Position numbers and translations under genes: made by a program. From a virus, in IMG/VR virus record IMGVR_UViG_3300044974_001308, positions 1 through 31,382 of that record: a DNA stretch of 31,382 nucleotides; one strand, written 5' to 3'. The notes beneath the pieces were generated by a model. It was given only the letters and a program-made list of their open reading frames with translations. It had not been told where the DNA came from and ran no database searches. The first letter of the stretch is position 1. Each line of letters starts with the position of its first letter. Positions 8,427 to 15,145 of this stretch are shown here, piece by piece.

Positions 8427-8682
8427 ACGTAATAAAATTCCTACGATCTCTCCAGAAAGGCTTGACAAGTCTGAACATAATACTGTTGTAAGTAATACAA
8501 AAAAGGAACGTGTTGCTCTTGCTTTCGTTAAAGAGAAAGAAATAACTCAACCATTTACCATAAGGATTCCTATTGCTGAATATCAACAAATTAGAAGAAT
8601 AGCTTTTGATAAGGATATAAAAATTAATCAAATTATTATCGGATTAATAAAGGAATATATTAAAAATAATAATACACCATAG
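8413..8682 (+). CDS. ribbon-helix-helix protein, ParG-like centromere-binding partner
   Basis: An 89-residue protein. The N-terminal 45 residues are polar and probably disordered; the C-terminal part (T-I-R-I-P-I-A-E-Y-Q-Q-I-R-R-I-A-F-D-, then I-N-Q-I-I-I-G-L-I-K-E-Y-I) is a ribbon-helix-helix domain. That is the layout of ParG-like proteins, with a flexible N-terminal tail that stimulates ParA ATPase. I start it at ATG 8413, which has GAGAGG six bases upstream; an in-frame start 36 bases earlier lies deep inside parA and is unlikely. It overlaps parA by 14 bases, so the two form one partition cassette. Confidence 0.8.
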   Translation: MNQDKRNKIPTISPERLDKSEHNTVVSNTKKERVALAFVKEKEITQPFTIRIPIAEYQQIRRIAFDKDIKINQIIIGLIKEYIKNNNTP

Positions 8683-8732
8683 TGGTATGGTATTGTAACA
8701 CTATAGTATTATACAATTAAGCAATCATTACT

Positions 8733-9044
8733 ATGAACTTCATAGACGCAATAAAAGCAGTATATGAAAAAGATGCTGCTATTAAGAGGAAAAACACAAG
8801 TTATTGTATTTATAAAAGTAAAAGAACTGATCGCTTAAGGAGACTAAGTTTTAATAAAACAGGTGAGGCAATTCATGAAAGTTATAGTCTTTTATCAGAT
8901 GCAGAGAGTTTAAATGATGATTGGGTTGTAACTAATGAATATGACAATTTAATAGTAAAAGACAATTTAGTTCGTGGTAAATTACCTATATCAAAACTTC
9001 CTAAAAAAAGATTAACTTATGCCTCTGTTTTGGATAAAGAATAA
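8733..9044 (+). CDS. small protein resembling DUF2829 / Tad2-like phage proteins
   Basis: A 103-residue soluble protein. Two parts recall the DUF2829 family: the start M-N-F-I-D-A-I-K-A-V with I-K-R-K about ten residues later, and L-S-D-A-E-S-L-N-D-D-W-V-V at residues 55-67, like the conserved end (A-D-D-W-E-V-V) of that family. DUF2829 includes Tad2, a phage protein that sequesters the Thoeris defence signal. Here the middle lacks the usual aromatic-rich strands and 36 extra residues follow the D-D-W motif, so this is a distant or only apparent match. Downstream of the partition cassette; overlaps the WGR gene by 26 bases. Confidence 0.4.
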   Translation: MNFIDAIKAVYEKDAAIKRKNTSYCIYKSKRTDRLRRLSFNKTGEAIHESYSLLSDAESLNDDWVVTNEYDNLIVKDNLVRGKLPISKLPKKRLTYASVLDKE

Positions 9045-9234
9045 TAGATATTACAAAATAATATTCCAACCTACACTATTTGGAACTATAGATATAATAT
9101 GTAGTTGGGGTAGAGTAGGCGGTAACTTAGGAAATTACAAAGTTGTAGCTTCTAAGGATGAGCAGGATATAGCATCAATTGTGGATGCTGTTAAGAAGCG
9201 AAGAAAACAAAGAGGATATAGGTTATGCTCTTAA
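9019..9234 (+). CDS. stand-alone WGR-domain protein
   Basis: A 71-residue protein that is essentially one WGR domain: R-Y-Y-K-I-I-F followed by I-D-I-I-C-S-W-G-R-V-G-G (W30-G31-R32) and K-V-V-A-S-K-D-E-Q-D, ending in a basic helix (K-K-R-R-K-Q-R). WGR domains are found in PARPs and in small bacterial, phage and plasmid proteins, and are thought to bind nucleic acid. The start lies inside the previous gene, with a 26-base overlap and no strong ribosome site, so translation may depend on coupling. The domain call is good; the role is unknown. Confidence 0.7.
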   Translation: MPLFWIKNNRYYKIIFQPTLFGTIDIICSWGRVGGNLGNYKVVASKDEQDIASIVDAVKKRRKQRGYRLCS

Positions 9235-9440
9235 ATTTAATAGTTGCGGTAATTGTAGGTTTTATAATACTTATATTATGGGTATTAAAAGGAGTATTTG
9301 ATTGCATAAGTACTATGGATCAAACAATAAAAAAACTAGCAAAAGTAAGTGACCTTTTACACGATAGACTTTCGCGGTTAGAAATAATATCAGTAGTTGA
9401 TCAGGAAAAAGCAAAAAAGAATACGACTAAGAATGAGTAA
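9225..9440 (+). CDS. small single-span membrane protein
   Basis: A 71-residue protein: one strongly hydrophobic N-terminal helix (residues 2-24, L-L-N-L-I-V-A-V-I-V-G-F...) followed by a charged helical domain that may form a short coiled coil (D-Q-T-I-K-K-L-A-K-V-S-D-L-L). The layout resembles holin/spanin-accessory or phage membrane peptides, but no family was recognised. ATG start with an AGAGGATATAGG ribosome site; it overlaps the WGR gene by ten bases and the next gene by eight, so it belongs to the same transcript. Confidence 0.6.
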   Translation: MLLNLIVAVIVGFIILILWVLKGVFDCISTMDQTIKKLAKVSDLLHDRLSRLEIISVVDQEKAKKNTTKNE

Positions 9441-9774
9441 GGAAATTACCTCTAAAAGCACCTTAATTCTGCAAAGGTATACCCCCGAAGCTATACAAGA
9501 ACTCTTAAATAGTGGTGAATCCAAGTCATCAATTGTTGAAAGACTTGAGTTGTATATAGAAGCATTTAATAAATATATAAAGCAGCATAACTTAACTTAT
9601 AATTCAGGCAAAAAATATACTAAACAACAAATAAAAAAACATAAAGAAACTATACCTGTTAAAAGTTTTAATTCAGAAGAAGCAGAAGACCCTGTTAAAA
9701 AGTTTTACGAAACGCTCGCTAAAAAGAGAGAAAGAAGAATGTTGCGTGAGCTTAAGAACCCTTATGATTGGTAG
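9433..9774 (+). CDS. small basic protein of unknown function
   Basis: A 113-residue, Lys-rich protein starting at an ATG that overlaps the previous stop (ATGAGTAA). It has an N-terminal helical domain (T-P-E-A-I-Q-E-L-L-N-S-G-E-S-K-S-S-I-V-E), which could be a helix-turn-helix-like or mobilisation-type DNA-binding segment, and a basic C-terminal half ending N-P-Y-D-W. No family was recognised. Its place at the end of a run of overlapping small genes suggests a plasmid or phage accessory function. An earlier in-frame ATG at 9397 would lie inside the previous gene and is less likely. Confidence 0.55.
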   Translation: MSKEITSKSTLILQRYTPEAIQELLNSGESKSSIVERLELYIEAFNKYIKQHNLTYNSGKKYTKQQIKKHKETIPVKSFNSEEAEDPVKKFYETLAKKRERRMLRELKNPYDW

Positions 9775-9860
9775 GGTTTAGTTGTCATTATTAGTTGACG
9801 GAGTAGCGAAAGAGGCTTATAGTTAAAAGGTATAGATAAAAATATTGGTTTGTTAATGAA

Positions 9861-10025
9861 ATGAGTGTTACCCAAGAAAAAAGGTTAAATATACAGATAT
9901 TTACAAGAATAGATAGAAAAACTGATGAGATGTTAGATGAGCTAGCAGAGCGCCAGGAGCGTAATAAAAGCTTTATACTTAGAAAAGCATTAGAGCAGTA
10001 TTTAGAAAAAAATATGGTTAATTAG
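9861..10025 (+). CDS. ribbon-helix-helix (CopG-like) regulator, 54 residues
   Basis: A short gene reading M-S-V-T-Q-E-K-R-L-N-I-Q-I-F-T-R-I-D, then T-D-E-M-L-D-E-L-A-E-R and R-N-K-S-F-I-L-R-K-A-L-E-Q-Y-L. This is a clear ribbon-helix-helix fold: a beta strand, helix A, a turn N-K-S, helix B. Such proteins are dimeric repressors, often of their own operon or the antitoxins of toxin pairs. It ends 12 bases before the 504-residue CE-protease-like gene, so it may control that gene. The ribosome site is weak (GTTAATGAA). Confidence 0.7.
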   Translation: MSVTQEKRLNIQIFTRIDRKTDEMLDELAERQERNKSFILRKALEQYLEKNMVN

Positions 10026-10037
10026 GATAAAGGAATT

Positions 10038-11552
10038 ATGAAACAAATGTTATTAGAAGAGAAAAAAGAATCACATATCAAAGTAAAACCTTTAGATATC
10101 AAAAAAATAAGACCGCAGCTATTCATTAATACTGAGAAAGATTTAATTGATATTTCAGAACAGAAATCTGAACCAGTAACTAGTGTATTTAAAGAAATAG
10201 ATAAATATTCAATTACGCCCACTACTTTTAAAAGTAGGACTTTGTTTGAAAGCAATATGCCCATAATTAATAAAGTACAAGAAGAATTAGAAAAAATTAA
10301 TACAAAAAAAGCAAGTATAGATATTGAGATATCTAATATTAACAAATCTCTGCAAAACTTAAACAATATAAAAATCATAAGTAGTGGCGAACTACTGGGT
10401 TATAAAGCTCAATTACAACAAACTTTTATAAGTTCTTTAGAAACTAAATTTAATGAATTAGAGGGATATAATAAAGCACTAGTTCAATACCAAGGCTTTA
10501 TTGAAACTAATCTTGGTATACCAATGTTATACCAAGACATATATAAAAATTCTGATACTTTTGTAACTCGTTATGGAATTAACGTTGCTAATATGTTACC
10601 TGAACAAAGTAATGAATTAGTAAAGATATATAATCCTCTTATAGATAAGAAAGGTTCTGTTAAGTCTAAAGGAAGTAATAAGAGTGCTAAAGATGATCAA
10701 GACATATTGTTACACCCTCTTGAAGTATTTCTTATACGAGATGCGATTCATGATTTAATTTACAAAGGTGTAAAAACAGTTTTAGTTGATATCTTTGCTA
10801 GAAAGGACGACGGTGCTATAAAAATGGAAAGTACCAAACCAGAAGTACATACAATAGTATTATATGTACAACCCAATGAAGGAAAAAATCAAATAGTAAT
10901 AATAGACCCTAGTAATTCAGAATTTAGCAAACATCTAGTTTTTAATACTTTTAAGAGGCTTTTCGAGCCTGATACTGATATTGAGTTATTAATACCTCAA
11001 AAAGAATTAAGAATATATGAGCCTGCTGATAAAAATAAGATAGGACCAAATTCAGATCAATACAGAGACTGCATCGATATTGGTGTAAAAATTGCATTTG
11101 GTTTGAACAAATTTAAAGGTAAAATAGATATAAAGGATATAACAGCCTTAGATATAATAAAACAAGTTACAAATAGTGATGATATGAATGAATATCTGCC
11201 AGATTTGGAAGAAGCTGATCCATTAAGGATTAAACAGGCTTCTGAGGATAGAGTTCGAGAGAGTTTTTATGATTTATCAACAAGCATAGAAAAACAAATA
11301 ACAAGTCTTGCTAATTATGATAGTAAAGCACGAGCTTCTGAAGCTTACAAACAAATGAACAATAATCAACTGGCTGGTTTTATAAATGCAAGTAATGTTA
11401 CATATGAACAAACAATACAAGGATTAGAGCAAATATATAAACTTAATGCGTCCATATTTGCACATTATGTCAATCCAGTAAATTGTGAGCATATAGAAGT
11501 ACAAACAGATATATCAGGAAATGTTACGCAAATAAATGAGGAACTCATATGA
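10038..11552 (+). CDS. putative clan CE (Ulp1/YopJ-like) cysteine protease, candidate effector
   Basis: A 504-residue protein with no signal peptide or membrane helix. Residues 1-150 are helical with a probable coiled coil (75-115). The centre shows the order and spacing of clan CE proteases: H271 in E-V-H-T-I-V-L-Y, D290 in I-V-I-I-D-P-S-N-S, Q341 and C345 in N-S-D-Q-Y-R-D-C-I-D-I-G-V. His-Asp spacing is 19 and Asp-Cys 55, close to Ulp1 (17 and 49). Clan CE enzymes remove ubiquitin or SUMO-like tags or act as acetyltransferases in host cells; a Rickettsia member, RickCE, is known. The C-terminus (400-480) is helical. Good ribosome site AAAGGA; stop overlaps the next start. Function inferred from pattern only. 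Confidence 0.55.
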   Translation: MKQMLLEEKKESHIKVKPLDIKKIRPQLFINTEKDLIDISEQKSEPVTSVFKEIDKYSITPTTFKSRTLFESNMPIINKVQEELEKINTKKASIDIEISNINKSLQNLNNIKIISSGELLGYKAQLQQTFISSLETKFNELEGYNKALVQYQGFIETNLGIPMLYQDIYKNSDTFVTRYGINVANMLPEQSNELVKIYNPLIDKKGSVKSKGSNKSAKDDQDILLHPLEVFLIRDAIHDLIYKGVKTVLVDIFARKDDGAIKMESTKPEVHTIVLYVQPNEGKNQIVIIDPSNSEFSKHLVFNTFKRLFEPDTDIELLIPQKELRIYEPADKNKIGPNSDQYRDCIDIGVKIAFGLNKFKGKIDIKDITALDIIKQVTNSDDMNEYLPDLEEADPLRIKQASEDRVRESFYDLSTSIEKQITSLANYDSKARASEAYKQMNNNQLAGFINASNVTYEQTIQGLEQIYKLNASIFAHYVNPVNCEHIEVQTDISGNVTQINEELI

Positions 11553-12004
11553 AAGAACTATATGATTATTGTCGTCGAGATCAAAATTCAGATATTGTAC
11601 AATTATTCAAACAACATCTTGATCTAGATTTAACATATAAAAAAGGTATTTATTTTAGGTTTGCAATAAAGCATAATAATGTGGAAATGCTTAAAATGCT
11701 ATTAGAATATTATGACAAGACACAACTTAAAGGTGATTTTGGTAATCAATATGCAATTCCTTTAGCAAAACAAAAACTTCAAACAATATTACAAGATGCG
11801 GTTAAGTCATTCGACATTTCTGAGGAAGTGCAGAAAGTATTAAATCAGTATGTACCTAAGGAGGAAGACAGTGACTTAGAGCAAGAGTTGGGAGATTTTG
11901 GAGATATAATAGGTTTTAATTTTTCTAACATGGATAGTAATGACCCAGCAAATGATCGTCATGATAAGCCTTTGATTGGTGATAAGTTTGTAGATAGTTA
12001 CTAA
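11549..12004 (+). CDS. ankyrin-like partner protein with acidic tail
   Basis: A 151-residue protein. The N-terminal half has helical pairs like degenerate ankyrin repeats, clearest at residues 33-51 (I-Y-F-R-F-A-I-K-H-N-N-V-E-M-L-K-M-L-L), preceded by L-Y-D-Y-C-R-R-D. The C-terminal third is very acidic (E-E-D-S-D-L-E-Q-E-L). Its ATG overlaps the stop of the CE-protease-like gene (ATGA), so the two are translationally coupled and probably work together. It could be a chaperone, inhibitor or targeting partner of the protease. No function is proven by the sequence. Confidence 0.6.
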   Translation: MKELYDYCRRDQNSDIVQLFKQHLDLDLTYKKGIYFRFAIKHNNVEMLKMLLEYYDKTQLKGDFGNQYAIPLAKQKLQTILQDAVKSFDISEEVQKVLNQYVPKEEDSDLEQELGDFGDIIGFNFSNMDSNDPANDRHDKPLIGDKFVDSY

Positions 12005-12022
12005 ACCTTGACTATTGTGTTT

Positions 12023-12550
12023 TTACCATTTTCGTGAGAATTCATCGACGACGTGTTCATCGGTAAAGTTTAGATATATAGAAGTGGTAGCTAGCCTATC
12101 ATGACCAAGTATTTTTTGTACTGAAGCTAGAGATATGTTTTTTTGCAAAGCCAACGTGGCAAAGGTATGTCTCAAAATATGAGGAGTCACTGTTTTTGAT
12201 ATTTGAGCTCTATTGGCAATTTCCTTGACTATCTTTTGAACTTGTCTAGCACCTATTGGGAATTTATCGGTTATGGCAAAATAATGCTCTAGAAGAGATT
12301 GGACTCGATTAGACATCGGTACAACCCGTTTTTTCGTTTTTTTCCCATATGGGCCGCCTTTCCCGCTAATACGAATAGATTTTTGCTGCCAGAGAATATT
12401 TTGCGGAGTAAGACTACAAAGCTCGGAAACTCTTAAGCCCGTATCTAGTAAAATCCAAATAATAAGTTTTTCTTGCACAGTATTACAAGCTTGATAAAGT
12501 TTATCGGCTTCTACCGGGGTAAGCGGTTCTCTTTTAAACTGGTAAGCCAT
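12023..12550 (-). CDS. tyrosine recombinase, catalytic domain only (XerD/phage integrase type)
   Basis: A 175-residue protein containing a full tyrosine-recombinase catalytic domain: R40 in T-G-L-R-V-S-E-L, Lys near 64-74 in the beta hairpin (S-G-K-G-G-P-Y-G-K-K), H124-x-x-R127 in P-H-I-L-R-H-T-F, H150 in L-G-H, and the nucleophile Y159 in S-I-Y-L-N. The N-terminal core-binding domain of about 100 residues present in XerC/XerD and most integrases is missing, and there is no in-frame remnant upstream. It may be a naturally short integrase or a truncated one that needs a partner. It converges with the ankyrin-like gene, 18 bases apart. Confidence 0.85.
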   Translation of the reverse strand: MAYQFKREPLTPVEADKLYQACNTVQEKLIIWILLDTGLRVSELCSLTPQNILWQQKSIRISGKGGPYGKKTKKRVVPMSNRVQSLLEHYFAITDKFPIGARQVQKIVKEIANRAQISKTVTPHILRHTFATLALQKNISLASVQKILGHDRLATTSIYLNFTDEHVVDEFSRKW

Positions 12551-12689
12551 CTTAGTTAATTTTTTCTAAATTTTGCTATTGTTGTTGCATTAATTCGCTT
12601 TATACTAAAATATACGCATTATGTTCGCAAATTATGTGTTCGGCATAATAGTAGCAATTTAGCCTAAAGACAAGCAATTAATTGGCTTA
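12551..12689. other. upstream region of the recombinase, possible attachment-site area
   Basis: Part of a 325-base stretch without an established gene. 12616-12650 holds imperfect repeated and inverted elements: ATTATG-TTCG, ATTATG-TGTTCGG and CATAAT. An attachment or operator site beside the recombinase is possible, but the elements do not match the dif consensus arrangement. Nothing else was recognised. Confidence 0.3.
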
Positions 12690-12821
12690 ATGGTAGGTTT
12701 ATTAAATTTCTTATGGCTCGTTAGGAATTTTAACTATTCGCTAAACAGGGCGGAAGGCGAACTTGAACTTTCAGAAACAAAAAATCAAAACTCACGTTTT
12801 GAGGCTAAACATTTGTTCTAA
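12690..12821 (+). CDS. possible 43-residue membrane peptide
   Basis: A short plus-strand frame with one hydrophobic segment (M-V-G-L-L-N-F-L-W-L-V) followed by a polar tail (R-A-E-G-E-L-E-L-S-E-T). The frame is also open 27 bases upstream of the ATG. A hairpin with a T-rich tail follows seven bases after the stop, as expected for a real gene or the end of a decayed one. No ribosome site stands out and no family was recognised. Confidence 0.3.
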   Translation: MVGLLNFLWLVRNFNYSLNRAEGELELSETKNQNSRFEAKHLF

Positions 12822-12827
12822 TCTAGA

Positions 12828-12868
12828 AAGGCTCTACCCAATCAAACAAATAGAGCCTTATTTTGAAA
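12828..12868. terminator. hairpin terminator, probably bidirectional
   Basis: AAGGCTCTA (12828-12836) pairs perfectly with TAGAGCCTT (12851-12859) around a 14-base loop. On the plus strand it is followed by a T-rich run (ATTTTG), so it could end transcription from the small frame at 12690. On the minus strand it lies just past the stop of the 706-residue gene, with a weaker T-run. Confidence 0.5.
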
Positions 12869-12875
12869 AAATAAT

Positions 12876-14996
12876 TTAATGTGAATTCTCTGCGTCAATG
12901 ATAGAAAAAGACTCAGAGCCTTCTCCGCCTAATAAGACTGAGTGGGTAGTATTAATATGATTAATATCAAAATTATTAATAACTGCTAAAGGATTTTGTA
13001 CTTGGTTCTGCTCACTATGAACAACAGGACTTAAATTATTTAATAATTCTGAAATATCCAAAGATTCGTCTTTATCAGCAGGATTGTTCATTAATTGGCT
13101 CAAGTATTTTGAAAGTTCTTTCATTTCTTCTAAGTTACCATTTAAAATACTTTCTTCAACCTTAAAATGGATTACACTTAATTCAAGTTGTAACGTCTCA
13201 TCATGTTTACTTAAATTTTGGAAAGCTAATAATTTTCCTTGTAACTCATTAATGACATGTGCGTCCTCTAGTGCTTTATCTTTGAATTCTACTTGTTTCA
13301 TTAAAAGTTCAATTTGTAATTTGTAAGCCTCTTTTTCTTTTAAACCGATATTTTCCTGTAGATCACCAATAACCTGATTTTTAACAAAGCTTTTATCGGC
13401 TAGTTCCAGTTCTTTCTGAATTAATAATTTCTCTTGTTCTTGAGTCATCAATTCTTTTTCTAAGTTCTGAATCCTTAAATCAATAACCTCATTTTTTTTC
13501 AATTCAACTTCTTCCCTTAGCCCGTCAATAATTTGATTCTTCATATGGCTTTTGTTAGCGAGTGCTAATTCTTGTTGAGCAAGTAATTCTTCTTTCTCAA
13601 GTCTGGTTTGCTCAATTAAGGCTTTCAATTCCTCTATCTTTTGTTCCTTATCACTTAAAAGGTTATCTTTAGCGGCGAGTTTTCTTCCTGCTTTCTTAGC
13701 TTTATGCGATACCTCACCAATTTTTAAGTTTTTACTTACGATCTCTTCTTCCTTAGTTAAAAGGTTACTTGCCAGCTCTTCTATAATTCTATTTTTTTCA
13801 GCACTTTTATTATGTACTTCCGATTCTTTAGCTAGTAATAATTCTTCTTTTTCCCGAAGTTCATTCTCTTTTAAAGCTAACAATTCTTCTTTTTCTCTCT
13901 CTTTCTGTATTAGCAACTCCTGTTTCTCTAATTCTTTAGCCAATAATAATGCATCTTTTTCTTGAGTTTCAGATTCTTTAATGTTAAGTAGTTCCCTTAA
14001 CCTTTCTATTTCTTGTTCTTTCTGAATTCTTAGCTCTTCTTTTTCCATTTCTTGTTGAAGCAGTAATTGTTCTTTACTTAAAAGCTCAGAGTTTTTTTGA
14101 GCTAACTTTCTACTTACTTTTTTTACTTTACTGGTAGTTTGACTTAATAACTGACTTTTCGTTATAATTTCTTCTTCTTTGGTTAAAATAGTTGTAGTAA
14201 AAGTATCATTTAAACTTTTTAAGTCCTGTTCTTTTTGAAGAATTAATTGATCCTTGTTTTGAACTTCCTCTTTTTGTCTTGCTAATTCCTTTTTTAATAG
14301 TTCCCTATAAACAACTAAATTCTTTTCAATCGCTTGAAGATTACCGCTATCTAAAAGTTTTCTTGCTTTAATATGCGTAGGCCAGTCCTCATAATTAACA
14401 GGGTATGAGTGAGGATGTAATTGATGTAGAATACTAACTGCTTCTTCTTTTGCCTTGTCTAATTTTTCGGCCTCTTTTGTTGCTAGTGCTAACTTCTCTG
14501 TTTCTATCTTTTGAGCTAATTTTTGTTTATGAATAGGTATATGCTTCTTAATAGTTTTATAATCACCATTAACTATTAGGTCTTTATATCCTTGATATTT
14601 ACCACCCCAATCTTCATAATTAGCAGAAAAAACCTTGGGATTTAATTGATGTAAAACGCTAATATATTCTTCTTTTAATTGATTTTCTTCCTTTATTCTT
14701 AGTTCAGATAATAACTGCTCTTTTTGTATTAGTAACTGTTCCTTTTGAGATAAAAGGCTATTTTTACTTTGAACCTCAGAAGTTTTAGTTGTAACAAGTT
14801 GCTGTAAATCACTTTTTTGCTTGGTAATAGTAGCTATCTGGCTATCTTTTAATTTTACTTTAGCATCAAGTTCATAAATACCGGTCACTAACTTTTGTGC
14901 TTCTTCAGGTTTTAGTTGTACATAACCATTCTTAGCATCATTTATTTTTTCTTGCGTTCTATTTGCTGCCGGTACCGGATTTAATTTACTCTTCAT
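12876..14996 (-). CDS. large coiled-coil protein with duplicated N-terminal module
   Basis: A 706-residue protein dominated by Glu/Lys/Leu/Gln heptads (about 40-110 and 240-600), with repeated K-E-E-L-L and Q-K-E-Q-L-L phrases. Two copies of a roughly 55-residue module lie near 110-165 and 185-240: S-V-L-H-Q-L-N-P-K-V and S-I-L-H-Q-L-H-P-H-S, each followed by N-Y-E-D-W and a helix pair. The end is acidic, with a Ser/Asn-rich tail. No signal peptide or membrane helix. Such long coiled coils in intracellular bacteria may be effectors or structural proteins, but no known family was identified. ATG start, next to an A/T-rich leader. Confidence 0.65.
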   Translation of the reverse strand: MKSKLNPVPAANRTQEKINDAKNGYVQLKPEEAQKLVTGIYELDAKVKLKDSQIATITKQKSDLQQLVTTKTSEVQSKNSLLSQKEQLLIQKEQLLSELRIKEENQLKEEYISVLHQLNPKVFSANYEDWGGKYQGYKDLIVNGDYKTIKKHIPIHKQKLAQKIETEKLALATKEAEKLDKAKEEAVSILHQLHPHSYPVNYEDWPTHIKARKLLDSGNLQAIEKNLVVYRELLKKELARQKEEVQNKDQLILQKEQDLKSLNDTFTTTILTKEEEIITKSQLLSQTTSKVKKVSRKLAQKNSELLSKEQLLLQQEMEKEELRIQKEQEIERLRELLNIKESETQEKDALLLAKELEKQELLIQKEREKEELLALKENELREKEELLLAKESEVHNKSAEKNRIIEELASNLLTKEEEIVSKNLKIGEVSHKAKKAGRKLAAKDNLLSDKEQKIEELKALIEQTRLEKEELLAQQELALANKSHMKNQIIDGLREEVELKKNEVIDLRIQNLEKELMTQEQEKLLIQKELELADKSFVKNQVIGDLQENIGLKEKEAYKLQIELLMKQVEFKDKALEDAHVINELQGKLLAFQNLSKHDETLQLELSVIHFKVEESILNGNLEEMKELSKYLSQLMNNPADKDESLDISELLNNLSPVVHSEQNQVQNPLAVINNFDINHINTTHSVLLGGEGSESFSIIDAENSH

Positions 14997-15145
14997 TTTG
15001 ACACTCTATTTTAATTTATTAAGTTATAAACCTTTAACTTTTTAAACCTTAACAGGAAAAAACTACTAAAAAAACGACCATTGTATCAACTAACTAATGA
15101 ATCTTGTGAATTGTAGCTAAAAAACTACAACCACATTTAACGAAC

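Noticed and set aside
10038-12004. Calling the protease/ankyrin-like pair a cytoplasmic incompatibility cidA-cidB operon
   Set aside because: Gene order is reversed, the proteins are much shorter and no nuclease modules are visible; only the general idea of an effector with a partner is kept.
12616-12650. XerCD dif-like site next to the recombinase
   Set aside because: The ATTATG and CATAAT elements face the opposite way from the dif consensus and the spacing is wrong; noted only as a possible attachment or operator area.
13084-13326. Plus-strand frame of 80 codons inside the coiled-coil gene
   Set aside because: It is antisense to a long, heptad-rich coding region, has no ribosome site and low-complexity content; a shadow frame.
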